A stretch of DNA of 64,000 bases from Begonia masoniana (Eukaryota; Streptophyta; Magnoliopsida; Cucurbitales; Begoniaceae). The DNA lies in contig CM039503.1 of the NCBI GenBank assembly GCA_022432975.1, positions 52,003,966 through 52,067,965 on the forward strand, read 5' to 3'. Of this stretch, positions 1-11,212 are shown one piece after another. Both the position numbers and the translations under genes were made by a program. Under the pieces are notes generated by a model, which saw only the letters and a list, made by a program, of their open reading frames with translations, was not told the DNA's origin and made no database searches. Each line of letters starts with the position of its first letter. The first letter of the stretch is position 1.

Positions 1-450
1 TACGAGCTGAAGCGATAACTTTTGTTTACACTTCTCCATATCACAACTTGAGATTTAGTATTTGAGAGATAACTCAGTGCTCAAAATCACTTTTCATCTT
101 GTAAAACCTAAGGCAGTGGATTGTCGCCTGTGAAAAGCAATCCAGATTTGTGAAAGGCAGTAGATCGACGCCCGGAAAAATTGATCTAGTTTTCTCGTGA
201 GGAGAAGGGAAAAATCTTCAAAGGAGAGCCTTGGAGCGTGGAAGTAGGCAGAATTGGTCGAACTACGTTAAAAACTCTGGTTTCATTTTTCTCTCTCTCT
301 TTTACTTTGACTTGTCTGCTTGTCTGCGATTATTTGAGTAATTTCAGGATAAAGAGAGAAGATCATATAAACCTAATTTACATTGCATAAAATTAATTAG
401 GGCAAATAATTTCTAATTCATCCCTCCTCTTAGACAATCACGATCATACA
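1..450 (+). mobile_element. 3' part of a Copia-type LTR (left side outside window)
   Basis: This stretch aligns by eye with the last part of the solo LTR ending at 40011. Both have the same order of phrases: GTGGATTGTCGCC, GTAGATCGACG, GAGGAGAAGG, a CTCTCTCT tract and a terminal CTAATTCA...CTTAGACAAT...CGATC.TACA. The two sequences stop matching right after TACA, which sets the LTR end at 450. Plant Copia LTRs commonly end in a short CT-rich block of this kind. The start and any internal region lie left of the window, so a solo LTR and a full element cannot be told apart. Confidence 0.7.
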
Positions 451-1242
451 ATAAGCATGTATGTATATTGAGCTACCCGGATTTGATCTATATATTTCAA
501 CTGCGTACGACCAGACTTGCTTGTACTGTTCGTCGCCTCTGCCTTCGTTACTTGTTTGAGCTATGCTTCTTGCTCTTTTGGCAATAATAGTCGTAATGTT
601 GACAGCAAAATCCTTCCTGACCGTCTCGATAATGAAAGAGATTTCTCACATAGGTTGACTTTTAAACATGTCTAGATAATGCTTTGCAAGATATTTTGCT
701 TGAGCGTTTGGATTCTCAACTACCCTTGCACAGCTGTGAGAATTGATAAAATTTTTTATTTGAAAGGTTTACTCGTCTTGCATCTTCGACGCATGCAGTC
801 GCCATGCACATTCCTCTATGCATTTAGCCGTCAGTCGCCGCTTGTCACATTTGGGGAATTTGATGCCATAACCATTTTGCATAGAATATTCGCGTATTTC
901 CTCTTTAATTTCTTTTATATAACTATATCGATTATCCAAAAAAACAAATCATTGAAATTTCTTCACGTACCGGTATGTTTTCCACCTCATCAACGTCCGA
1001 TCCGATCGATGTTCGAAGCTCCTCGTCTAGAGTTTCAGAGGTCGAATGCACTTCAATTTCTTTGTCCCCACCTACGTGATCGAATGCTCTAAGATCACCA
1101 TATGCAGGAGTAGCATCCACATACCAATTGATATCGACATCAACGCCTGTTGGCTCGTTTGAATCAGTCGTTCTAATTAAAACATCATCCATCATCGTCG
1201 CTAATACCCTGAAAATTCTCGAAAGCAAGATAATACTTGAGA
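451..1242. other. Unassigned intergenic sequence
   Basis: No recognisable gene. A minus-strand open frame (932-1366) encodes an acidic stretch (about 1000-1200) that looks somewhat protein-like, rich in Asp and Glu. It runs into the inverted repeat that follows and matches no family I recognise. It could be a fragment of a transposon gene. The plus-strand frame at 679-1092 has no coding character. Confidence 0.4.
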
Positions 1243-1573
1243 TGTAACGACCCGTCACCTTCTGGCTCGCCCGCGCAGACGTACCATCATCTGAGTTCCG
1301 GTTTGTGCAGCCATTGTACTCATGACCTTCTCCCCCTGGAAAGGGAGTTTTTGCCTTCTCCACCACTCGAACCCAAATTTAGCTCAAGTGGTACTACCAC
1401 TTGTAGCCCATGGTACTTAAGCCTGGAGGTTCTGGGTTAGAGTGGTGGGGAAGACAAAAACTCCCTTTCCAAGGGGGAGAAGGTCATGAGTACGATGGCT
1501 GCATGAACCGGAACTGTTACCTGGATGGCGGTACGTCCCCGCGGGCGAGCTGGAAGGTGACGGGTCGTTACAT
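1243..1573. repeat. Inverted repeat with TGTAACGACCC termini
   Basis: The left arm (about 1243-1372) begins TGTAACGACCCGTCACC. The right arm (about 1438-1573) ends GGTGACGGGTCGTTACA. Both arms hold complementary CTCCCTTTCC and GGGGGAGAAGGTCATGAGTA blocks. The arms are imperfect, each about 130 bp, around a spacer of about 65 bp. The termini resemble those of the nearby Cassandra LTRs (TGTAACGACC), so this may be two LTR-like ends in head-to-head orientation, or a MITE-like fold-back element. No coding function. Confidence 0.6.
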
Positions 1574-1945
1574 GAGAGGTTTTAGAGAGATCGAGAAGAG
1601 TGAAGTGAGAGGTGGTGTAAGAATGGAGGGGAGAGTCTCGGCCTTTAAATAGGGTTGGAGAATGGCAAACCGTTCTCTTAGCACGGTTTGTCGTTCTTCT
1701 GCAGCTCAGCCCGTGATCAGTCAATAATTGATCACGGTCTGATGAAGAACGGTTTGCCGCGTGAGTAGAACGGCAAACCATTCTTTGTCAGATCCGTGAT
1801 CAATCATTGTTGATGGTGAAGACCCCCCACGGGGAGTGTTCTGAAGGAGAGCAGTTTGTCGCATGCTGAGAACTGCACCGTTCTCAGCATGCGACAAACC
1901 GTTCTTTGTCAGATCCGTGATCAATCATTGTTAATGGTGAAGACC
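1574..1945. repeat. Hairpin-rich spacer with repeated GAACGGTTTGCCGC words
   Basis: The spacer contains several strong dyads. At about 1860-1895, CGCATGCTGAGAAC pairs perfectly with GTTCTCAGCATGCG. At about 1744-1785, AGAACGGTTTGCCG pairs with CGGCAAACCATTCT with one mismatch. The word GAACGGTTTGCC recurs near 2889, 3419 and 3550, and its complement recurs near 1889 and 3505, so this sequence flanks the Cassandra LTRs repeatedly. No gene is seen. Confidence 0.55.
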
Positions 1946-2210
1946 TGTAACGACTCCTTTTCCCAGCAAAATATTGTCTGCTCTAGGGATTGGGCCGTAG
2001 CCCAATATCCTCCCCTCACAGCTTTGTTTGGCGAGGACTTCTCAGTCGGTCACCCAACCTGGTACTACTCTCGCCGAAACACTTTTAACTTCGGAGTTCT
2101 TATGGGATCCGTTGCCAATTGTGCTCCAAAACGCGTCTTACTAACTTGGGAGGGTCTCTTTACATATGTTTTATTTCCATATACTTCCCCAAGCGATGTG
2201 GGATTGTGAC
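1946..2210 (-). mobile_element. Cassandra-type TRIM LTR, copy A, with 5S rRNA-like core
   Basis: On the minus strand this LTR ends ...GGTCGTTACA. It contains a block (about 2033-2125) matching plant 5S rRNA in order: GGATCC, AGAACTCCG, AAGTTAAA, GAGAGTAGTACC, GGGTGACC, GAGGACTTC boundary. These segments cover the box A and box C region of the 5S internal promoter. A 5S-like sequence inside the LTR is the hallmark of Cassandra terminal-repeat retrotransposons in miniature, which have no coding capacity. The GTTAAAAGTG.TTCG segment departs from the usual 5S sequence, so this is not a functional 5S gene. Confidence 0.8.
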
Positions 2211-2442
2211 GACCCCCCTTTCTACTACCGAACCCTCCGGCCCAAGTCCAACCCGGATCCACGGAGTTTTAACCCAGCACGTCACCCTCCGGCCCAAGTC
2301 CCACTCGGGATTCGCGGAGCACTGGGTGGTTCCTCCTCATACGTGTCCATTCGGGTCATCACAATCACCCCCCCCCCCCCCCCGGGGGGCCCAACGTCCT
2401 CGTTGGCCATATTTCCGGTTGGGTACAGGCTCTGATACCATT
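2211..2442 (-). mobile_element. Cassandra internal domain with iMet-type primer-binding site
   Basis: Lies between LTR copies A and B. Next to LTR B (about 2427-2442) the minus strand reads TGGTATCAGAGCC, the classic primer-binding site for initiator methionine tRNA. Next to LTR A it reads AAAGGGGGG, a plausible polypurine tract. This fixes the element as minus-strand, with B as the 5' LTR and A as the 3' LTR. The domain includes a run of 16 C (2368-2383) followed by 6 G. There is no open frame of note, as expected for a TRIM. Confidence 0.75.
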
Positions 2443-2706
2443 TGTAACGACCTCTTTTCCCAGCAAAATATTATCCGCTCTGGGGATTGGGCCGTAGCCC
2501 AATATCCTCCCCTCACAGCTTTTTTGGCGAAGACTTCCTATTCGGTCACCCAACCTGGTACTACTCTCACCGAAGCACTTTTAACTTCGGAGTTCTTATG
2601 AGATCCGTTGGCAATTGTGCTCCAGAATGCGTCTTACTAACTTGGGAGAGTCTCTTTACATATGTTTCATTTCCATATACTTTCCCAAGCGATGTGAGAT
2701 TGTGAC
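2443..2706 (-). mobile_element. Cassandra-type TRIM LTR, copy B (5' LTR)
   Basis: Same layout as copy A: TGTAACGACC at the left edge, CAGCAAAATATT, CCTCCCCTCACAGC, a 5S rRNA-like block at about 2526-2617, then ACTTTCCCAAGCGATGTGAG near the right edge. The 5S-like block carries the variants TATTCGGTCACC and GAGATCCGTTGG, so it has drifted from copies A and C. The primer-binding site abuts its left edge. Confidence 0.8.
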
Positions 2707-2971
2707 GACCCCCCTTTCTACTACCGAACCCTCCGGTCCAAGTCCAACCCGGGATCCACGGAGTTTTAACCCAGCACGTCACCCTCCGGCCCAAGTCCCA
2801 CTCGGGATTCGCGGAGCACTGGGTGGTTCCTCCTCATACGTGTCCATTCGGGTCATCACAAAACTCCCCGCGGGGAGTGTTCTGAAGGAGAACGGTTTGC
2901 CGCAAAGCCATTTTTTTTCCATTTTCCATACTTTGAGCCATTTTTTAGATGAAAAATTAGTTTGATCCATT
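2707..2971. repeat. Spacer between Cassandra LTRs B and C, first copy of a tandem duplication
   Basis: Begins with a segment (about 2701-2860) that starts TGTGACGACCC and ends GGTCATCACA. The same segment follows LTRs A and C. It then has a perfect palindrome ACTCCCCGCGGGGAGT (2863-2878), GAACGGTTTGCCGC and an AT-rich tail ending GTTTGATCCATT. The same series recurs at 3237-3637, so LTR plus spacer has been duplicated in tandem. Confidence 0.65.
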
Positions 2972-3236
2972 TGTAACGACCTCTTTTCCCAGCAAAATAT
3001 TGTCTGCTCTAGGGATTGGGCCGTAGCCCAATATCCTCCCCTCACAGCTTTGTTTGGCGAGGACTTCTCAGTCGGTCACCCAACCTGGTACTACTCTCAC
3101 CGAAGCACTTTTAACTTCGGAGTTCTTATGGGATCCGTTGCCAATTGTGCTCCAAAACGCGTCTTACTAACTTGGGAGAGTCTCTTTACATATGTTTCAT
3201 TTCCATATACTTTCCCAAGCGATGTGAGATTGTGAC
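2972..3236 (-). mobile_element. Cassandra-type TRIM LTR, copy C
   Basis: A third LTR nearly identical to copies A and B, with the 5S rRNA-like block at about 3057-3149. There is no methionine primer-binding site at its left edge (the sequence there is TTTGATCCATT). It is therefore best explained as a duplicated LTR and not as part of a second full element. Confidence 0.75.
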
Positions 3237-3640
3237 GACCCCCCTTTCTACTACCGAACCCTCCGGTCCAAGTCCAACCCGGGATCCACGGAGTTTTAAC
3301 CCAGCACGTTACCCTCCGGCCCAAGTCCCACTCGAGATTCGCGGAGCACTGGGTGGTTCCTCTTCATACGTGTCCATTCGGGTCATCACAAAACTCCCCG
3401 CGGGGAGTGTTCTGAAGGAGAACGGTTTGCCACATTTGAGAACTGCACCATTCTCAGCATGCGACAAATTGTTCTCCTTCAGAACACTTCTCGCACCTTT
3501 CTCAGCACGCGACAAACCGTTCTCCTTCAGAACACTTCTCGCAAGGGCATAACGGTTTGCCGCAAAGCCATTTTTTTTCCATTTTCCATACTTTGAGCCA
3601 TTTTTTAGATGAAAAATTAGTTTGATCCATTTTTTGAACT
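3237..3640. repeat. Second copy of the Cassandra-associated spacer
   Basis: Repeats the 2707-2971 spacer, including the 16-bp palindrome at 3393-3408. It is enlarged by about 130 bp of ACAAACCGTTCTCC / GAACACTTCTCGCA repeats before the shared AT-rich tail (CCATTTTCCATACTTTGAGCC). No gene is seen. Confidence 0.6.
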
Positions 3641-5211
3641 TAATCGATAGTTGGATCAAAGTTTTTGGATTTTGCCCTTTCCTTTATCCCTCTACCAAAA
3701 AAAAAAAAAAAACCCCAAAAAACTTCAATATTTGCAAATTTATAGGAGAGAGAAAATACTAAAACTAGTTTTTAAAATTAGGGAGAAATGATAATAAAGA
3801 GGAGTTCATCCTTAGTGGACGTGGATCAAGCCAAAGAAATTTAGTACCATTTAGGAACAACATTAAATATGCAATTAATTATTAATAATACAATTTTGTA
3901 CTTGTACCCAACAAAAATTTAATTTCTTGGAATTTAACTATAGTTTAATTATAAAATTAAATTAATGTTTTTGGCAGTTAACCTTAATTGGATGTTAGAG
4001 TTAACAAAACAAAATTATTGAGATTGACATAAAATTTCTTGATTAATTTAATTATAAAATAATAATGTTATGATTTTAACTTATATATAATTATAATAAA
4101 TTATAATGTGATTATTTTTAATGCTAAAAATAAAACTTCAATGACTAAATTGAAATCACCTTTGCAATTTACACTGCAAGAACTAAATTATCTTACAATC
4201 AATTATTATTTTAAAATTAGAAAAAGAGGTCTTTTATGATTATCCAAATAGAAAATATGCTTAAACAGTCATTGGAACACTAATTAGGACAATTAGTACA
4301 ATTTAACAAGTAGTCTATTTGAGATTGATTTTGCAAAGGGCTAGTGGGAGTTATGTGTATTTATGTACTTCAATTTAATTGGTGTTCAACCATTTCATGT
4401 TTATGTAACATTAATTTTTTTTTCAAGCTAAGGAATTGACCGAGATCGATGCGTTCAGTTTGATTCAATTGATTACAAACATTCAAATCTAATTTTTTTT
4501 TGTTTGAAGCTCGACAAACGAACGAATTTATTAAAAAAACTAGATCAAATTTCATACCGCAAAATTAAACTAATTACTATCATAATTTAAAATTAGAGAA
4601 ATTTAAAAAAAAAACAAAAGAAATGATTTTGAAAATAAAAGGAAAAAAACCAATTAATTTATTGGAGGAAATGGTGGATGAAAGGTTGGGTAAGGTTGCT
4701 ATCAAAAGACCCACATTTTCTCTTTCGTTTGGACCATTATCGTAATTAATCGTACATTTATCGATATTTATTTGTTATTAATGAATATCTTCAAATTAAT
4801 GTTTTAGTATTCGGAATTAAAAATATTATTATAGTATTAATTACATTAATTAATGAGTGTTACATCAAAAAATAAGAATTGAAAAATAAAAATAAAAGAT
4901 AAATGTATCATTTCTCGATATTTTGATTTCAAAAGTTATTTTCTGGTTGATTACTATTTTTTTGATATTCGAATTTTAATTATTGTTACATGCAGGGAAA
5001 CATTTTTTTAATTACTATATTAGGTTATTAATACTCAAATATTAGGAGTTTTTGTTTTTTAGTTATCTAGAATATTATTTTTCCTTTTTTTTTTTTTTTT
5101 TGGTCTTGAAGTTTGAACAAAAACTCATGCATGAGAAATAGCATCCTAGAAGTTGAATATAATGTTGAATTTTCTAGTTGTAAGTCACTTTCTTCTATGA
5201 AACCATAAATT
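3641..5211. other. AT-rich intergenic DNA
   Basis: Strongly AT-rich, with poly-A and poly-T runs (for example about 3697-3712 and 5082-5100). No open frame has coding character and no repeat structure was recognised. Degenerate transposon remnants are possible but not supported. Confidence 0.5.
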
Positions 5212-5216
5212 AAGTT

Positions 5217-6463
5217 TGTTGCAAAAAATCGTGATACGCAAGTGTACGTGTCGCACAAGTAATATAGTTTTTAAGTAAGAGTCGAACCCACGAGAAATAG
5301 TTTTACTAAAATATTAAATTAAGTCAATTTTAAATTAATTGGACTAAAACACTTTAATGTCTATTAAAAAGATTTTATTTTTATTTGATTTTAAATTAAA
5401 CAATTAAATAACTAGAGTAATTTAAATAAACTAATTAGGAAACTAAAATAAATGACAGGAATATAATTAAAGATTTTGTAAATATCAAGAAAGAATCTAG
5501 GGATTCTGATTTCACATCCACTTTCCTATTTAATATCCCTAATTTAGTTAATATTTCTTAATCCTACGTGTTGATAGCGATTTTTCTATTTTAATTATTA
5601 TTCTCTCCCGAGCTATAATAATATTATCCAACTAACAGGTTATCACCTCCCGGTCTCAAACTCAAATCAGTTGAATACATTAAGTGCAGAAAATCATAAA
5701 ACTACATAAAAGTCCTACCTATCCCTGGTCTAGAATCAGTTCATGGTAAACTCATCAATGCCCAGTTATTTCGCAACTTCCGTCTTTTGAAACAACCCTA
5801 AAAATCTTAATTTTGGTGATCAGGCAAAATTAAGTATGAAGAACAGACAAGAATACTCAACACGATATTGAAAAAAGGAAAATAAAAACTAAATTAGAAA
5901 TATTAAACAGTCGAGTTTCAGTTACATCATAACCCTAGAAAATAAATTTAGTTCATGAATGAGAAAAAGAAAATAAAACTAAAATTAAAGAAGTTCATAG
6001 TTCAGAAGAAAAAGGGAAAGAAAAACTATGCTGAAAATAATTCCCGAAGCTCTCGCTTCGTTCCGGTTTTCGTCTCCTTTGCCTTCTCTTCGTTCTCTCT
6101 CCTCTCCTCTATTCTGAATGACTTTCAATTAGGTTAACATATAACCTATTTATCAATTAAATTGAAACCCAGCCCACAATCATCTTCGACGGCTAAGATT
6201 AAAACAAGCTTCAACGGTCCAGATTCAAACACCTCCATCAATTAAAATAACCGATTGATCAACGGTTGAGATTAAAACAATTAAAATATCCGATCGATCG
6301 ACAATTGTTCGCTTTTCTTCTGGAATGATTTCACCCAAACCTGTAATTCTCCAATTTTTCTACACTCTCACCAAATACTTCAGAATTTTTATATACTTGG
6401 AGTAAAACTCATCAATTCAAGTATTAAAGAGAACAATAAAGTGTGTAAAATACACACTTATCA
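5217..6463 (-). repeat. 3' LTR of the Athila-like element
   Basis: On the minus strand it begins TGATAAGTGTGTATTTTAC and ends ...GATTTTTTGCAACA, with TG...CA termini. The sequence GAGCTATAATAATATTATCC near 5613 is the uninterrupted form of the site where a solo LTR has inserted in the sister LTR. The small plus-strand frame at 5955-6137 also occurs at 14222-14404 because both are LTR sequence, and it is not a gene. Confidence 0.88.
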
Positions 6464-8343
6464 CACCCCCAAACTTGAATGAAAGCTTGTCCTCAAGCGA
6501 ACAAAAATAAGCATAGAAATCTAGCAAAGTTTATCTAAGAATTTCTAAAATTTAAAGTCTGCAAAATATTTAAAATTTCCATGGTAAAATTATCTAAATC
6601 ATAGTTCGCAGTATTTCGTCTCAGCTTGATATTTGCATGCAAATAAACCTTCTAAATAAAAACTTTCAATAATACAACTTATGATATCACATTGAAAAAA
6701 ACTTAATCAGAAATTCTTGTGTGTGTACATGCTCAAACTCATTCTCGTTTAACTGATAGATCTATAATTGTGTCTTATGAGAAGGGAAATCAAAAATACC
6801 TCTCAGGGTCACTCCATTCACTCTTATTGTTCATCAATCTTGCCCATTATTCACTAATAACAAATATGAGTAAACAGAATAAAAGTCGATAGGTCTTTGA
6901 TTAAGCTTGTAATGTAAGACCAGGTTTATAAGGTAGGAAATTTTTGGATTCAAGCGAAACTCTAGAGCACAATCCATCCTTATGCCACCCTCACTCCTTA
7001 CACTCACTTGAACTCTTTTCTAATCAGTTAACTCAATAATCCCCCCAAACTTGTCTCACTCTCTATTTTTCAAAACCAACTCCTTTGTCAATGTCTTTAC
7101 TAACAAACAAAAAAATACAAATAACAATAACAACAAATTTAATAGCATATAAGAAATTGTTCTACTACTGAACAATTCAACTTTCCAATAACTTTTTTTT
7201 TTCTTTTCTTTTTTTTTCTTTTCACAACTGTAATCACTGAAAAACATAAAAGAAGAAAAATGAAATCCCAAAATACTAACAACTTAGACAATTGACAAAA
7301 GAATTAGCTCTAATTCTTACCACTACTTTCTCCAACTCTCCCCATAATATGTACCCACAACCCTGTGCTCAATAAACAAGATAGTCAAAATAATTTCAGG
7401 GTAGGCTAAGTTAGGGTTGACAAAATAGTGGTAAATAAAGGTTCAAATAGGAGACTAAGGGTGCCATTTAAATGACACAAATGAGGTATGTCAATAAAAG
7501 CTCAAACGATTCAAATATGACCTAAGTCATTCTCTTAATTCTGCAAAAATCACAATTTGTATTCATGAATGCAGGGCAAAATCGAGAACAATTTAATACT
7601 CACTAATCACTCAATAAATTTAAATGGAGCTCACTCCCTTTCAGTGTTTACACTCAAGCACTCCCTTACTGTGTTTAGGCTCTCGATCTCAAGACAACAA
7701 TTTATATCATTATCAGCTAAATTTAAACAAGAATGAACATTTCCACACAAACAAGTCTAACTTCCTAAGCTCCAATCAATGCTACTATCACAAATCATAC
7801 TATCTCAGAATCTATTCAGAAGATGAAACAAGCATTTATCAAAGGTGCAGTCATCGACACTTCAAACAAATGAAATAAATAATCATACCATAGAATCCAA
7901 AATATTAAGCAGACTTACTAATCTAAACATGTTTATAAATTTAATTAAAAACTAAAAAAATAATATCCAAATAAAACCCCCCCAAACTTAATATAGACAT
8001 TGTCCTCAATGTAAAAAATAGGGTAAAAGTAGCGTACCTCATAACGTCTCGGGTTGCTCGTCAGCGTTGTGGAGCTTCATTCGAATGAGCCATCTATCAG
8101 GAAGCTTTCTCTTTCTCTTGCTCTTTTTTTTTTTAATAATAATAATAATAATGAAATGAAATAAAATAAAAATAAAAATAAACAAGATTAATGCAAAAAA
8201 AAATTGAAATAACGAACTAAAAATGATACCTGGGTGGGTTGCCTCCCACCAAGCGCTTGTATTTATTGTCGACAGCCCGACAGTATACTTCTTCATGTTG
8301 GGTCGAGATATATAATAGATTTTGCACTTTTAACTGTACCGTC
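6464..8343 (-). mobile_element. Non-coding 3' region of the Athila-like element
   Basis: Starts with the polypurine tract next to the 3' LTR (minus strand AAGTTTGGGGGTG). A second CCCCCCAAACTT motif sits near 7977-7990. Near 8235-8260 the minus strand carries the phrase CTTGGTGGGAGGCAACCCA, a sequence I know as common just after pol in plant Athila/Tat elements. Here it follows protease directly, which suggests pol was deleted. The open frames at 7056-7271, 7624-7878 and 8039-8296 are low-complexity and not convincing. Confidence 0.6.
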
Positions 8344-9153
8344 TCAATATGGTGTCCATCGTTGCCCAATTACCAACTTATCATTTGCCAGAAGCTTTCT
8401 GTAGTCGGGTCGTTTCTTAATAGATGGTATGACCCGTAATGTCGACTCTCTCAAATTTTCAACGTACTGCATCCCATTCAGCTCAAGGGAGACATTAGGT
8501 TGATGTGAAGCTTCCCTTGGTACAGTGTTAGAGAGTTCCACCTGAAATATGACATCACTAGTTATTGGGTACTCCATTGATTTATATATCTTGAAAGTTA
8601 CCTCTTCATCTTGTACGTGCAGTTTGAGCTCCCCCTTTCTAAGATCAATTATAGCACCTCCTGTTGCTAAGAATGGTCGACCTAATATTATCGGGATGTT
8701 ATGATCTTCTTCCATATCAAGAACCACAAAATCAGCAGGGAAAATAAACTTGTCGACTTTGACAAGGACATCTTCAATCACCCCATATGGATGCTTGATA
8801 GAACGATCAGCCATCTGTAGAAATACACTTGTGGGCTTTACTTCACCAAGACCAAGCTTTTGAAAAATAGATAATGGCATTAAATTTACACTAGCTCCCA
8901 AATCACACAATGCCCGCTCAAAAATTGACTTCCCAATTTCACATGGAATAGTAAAACTTCATGGATCCTTTAACTTTTGTGGAAGTTTCCGTTGAATAAT
9001 AGCACTACATTCCTCTGTCAAAGCGATTATACTGCCTTCTTCGATCTTACGCTTATTAGACAAAATATCTTTCAGAAACTTTGCATATTTAGGCATTTGT
9101 TCAAGGGCCTCGGCGAATGGAATGTTGATGTGGAGCTTTTTGAACACGTTCAA
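8344..9153 (-). pseudogene. Retroviral-type aspartic protease region, Athila-like
   Basis: The frame 8910-8344 begins near CDLGASVNLMPLSIF, where DLGAS is the protease active-site triad variant typical of Athila and related gypsy elements. It continues with a VLDMEEDHNIPIILGRPFL flap/ILGRPF motif. A short upstream frame (9153-8959) encodes the linker between gag and protease, and the two are separated by a stop or frameshift near 8911-8960. Known role of the family: cleavage of the Gag polyprotein. The ORF is broken, so it is annotated as degenerate. Confidence 0.8.
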
Positions 9154-9165
9154 AAATTTTTCAAA

Positions 9166-10703
9166 CTATTTATCCAACTTTGTATTTTTCAGGCGTTGTG
9201 GGAAATGAACTTTTGGGATGATCTCCTTTGGAATCGGAGGTGGAGCTTCCAGTAGCTCTTGATCCTTTGGTGTGGACTCGGATGATGACGAATGCATTCC
9301 GTCATGTGCGACCACTTTCTTATTTTCCTTGACGCAATTTTCAATAACTTTTCCACTCCTAAGTGTGATGGCATTGCATTGGTCTCTGGGGTTGATTTCA
9401 GTGGAACTGGGCAATGTACCTTGTGGGCGTCCATTTAGTGCAGCTGTCATCTGGCCCATTTGCATTTCTAAGCTTCGAATTTGGGCCGACTGGTTCTGTA
9501 AAGTGGTTCTTGTTTCAGCCATAAATTTATTTGTGTGCTCCCCCATCTTGACAATTAAATCCTCCAGATTAGATTGTCTTTCTTGAAATGGAGGTGTCGG
9601 TTGATTAACTTGTGGCATCTGAATGGCGTTGTTCGGGTTCTTCCACGAAAAATTCGGGTGATTGTTACGTGGGCCATTATAATAGTTACTTGAATTTTGA
9701 TTCATCGGTCTATTATAATTTCCCACATATTGGGCTTGTTCAGATGAACTGTTCGCCATTTGGTTCCCTTGCTGACAGTTTTCACTAGCATGTAGTCCTT
9801 GGCACCATTGACATTGTATGATCGGGGAATGAATTGCATTAACTGGAGCTTGATTACCTTGGATGTGCCGGGTGAGGGATGCAACTTGTGTAGTTAATGC
9901 TTTTATCGCATCCATTTCTGGGGTATTTGAATGCTTCCTCAAAATCTGACGTTCAACCGGGCACTGATCATTAGTAAGGGATAACTCCTCTAACAGGTCG
10001 AATGCCTCCACTTCTATCTTTTGAAGTATTGATCCACCAGCTGCAGAGTTGACAAGAGTCCGTGTAGAAGGTGATAGACCGATGAAGAAAGTCTGTATTT
10101 GCATCCATTGTGGTAGACCATGTTGGGGGCATTTTCGTAAAAGTTCCTTGAATCGGCCCCATGCTTCGTAGACTGTCTCCGGAGTTTTGCCATTTTTTCA
10201 AAGGGAAAGAATTTAGATAGGAATCTTTGAACTAATTCATTTCACGTTGTAATTGAATCTGGGGGTAAGGAATTTAACCAGTTCTTAGCGCGATCTCTTA
10301 GTGTAAAGGGGAACAACCTAAGTCTAACAGCATCATCAGAAACATTATGATATTTAAATGTGTCACAGACTTCAACGAAGCTTGCAATATGATCTTTTGG
10401 ATCCTCGTTAGGCAGACCACAGAATTGATACTGCTGAATCATTTGTATGGTTCCCGGCTTTATTTCAAAATTGTTGCACGTGATCGCAGGTTTTCGAATT
10501 GTTGATTGAACTCCGTCCATAGATGGCATGACATAATCGAGCAATGTCCGTCTCTCGACTTCGGCCACTTCGATCATCTGTTGTAAATTTGCGTTTTGCT
10601 CGTCCGCCATCGTTGTCTGCCTTGTTTCCCTACGATTTCTTTGACAGGTTCGTTCAATTTCAGGGTCGATAGGTAACAGGTTGGCAGTACCAAATTTTCG
10701 CAT
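9166..10703 (-). pseudogene. gag of the Athila-like element (frameshifted)
   Basis: Two frames cover one gag. The N-terminal part (10703-10242) includes EDPKDHIASFVEVCDTFKYH and LRDRAKNWLNSLP, the retrotransposon gag domain. The C-terminal part (10104-9166) includes LVNSAAGG, a CQWCQGLHASENC zinc-knuckle-like motif and NAITLRSGK, a signature of Athila/Tat gag. A frameshift or stop between 10104 and 10242 breaks the reading frame. Gag forms the virus-like particle that packages element RNA. This copy probably cannot make full-length protein. Confidence 0.85.
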
Positions 10704-10794
10704 GCACCTGCAAGAGCAAATGCAACGAATTAATTAAACATTCCAAATTAAAACAAAAAATAACTTAATTAAATATTAATAAAAATAATCCCCG

Positions 10795-10812
10795 GCAACG
10801 GCGCCAAAAATT
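10795..10812 (-). other. Primer-binding site of the Athila-like element
   Basis: Immediately inside the 5' LTR the minus strand reads TTTTTGGCGCCGTTGCCGG. The core TGGCGCCGTTGCCGG is a standard plant gypsy primer-binding site, usually assigned to aspartate tRNA. Its position fixes the element's orientation. Confidence 0.85.
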
Positions 10813-11212
10813 TGTTGCGAAAAATCGTGATACGCAAGTGTACGTGTCGCACAAGTAATATAGTTTTTAAGTAAGAGTCGAACCCACGAGAAATAGTTTT
10901 ACTAAAATATTAAATTAAGTCAATTTTAAATTAATTGGACTAAAACACTTTAATGTCTATTAAAAAGATTTTATTTTTATTTGATTTTAAATTAAACAAT
11001 TAAATAACTAGAGTAATTTAAATAAACTAATTAGGAAACTAAAATAAATGACAGGAATATAATTAAAGATTTTGTAAATATCAAGAAAGAATCTAGGGAT
11101 TCTGATTTCACACCCACTTTACTATTTAATATCCCTAATTTAGTTAATATTTCTTAATCCTAGTTGATAGCGATTTTTCTATTTTAATTATTATTCTCTC
11201 CCGAGCTATAAT

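Noticed and set aside
679..1092. 137-codon plus-strand ORF near the left edge
   Set aside because: No recognisable domain or splice context; composition like random AT-rich sequence.
2033..3149. Functional 5S rRNA genes on the minus strand
   Set aside because: Only the central 5S portion is present, with many substitutions, and it sits inside LTR-like repeats; Cassandra explains it.
5955..6137. Small basic plus-strand ORF, repeated at 14222-14404
   Set aside because: The two copies are the two LTRs of one element; conservation reflects LTR identity and not coding selection.
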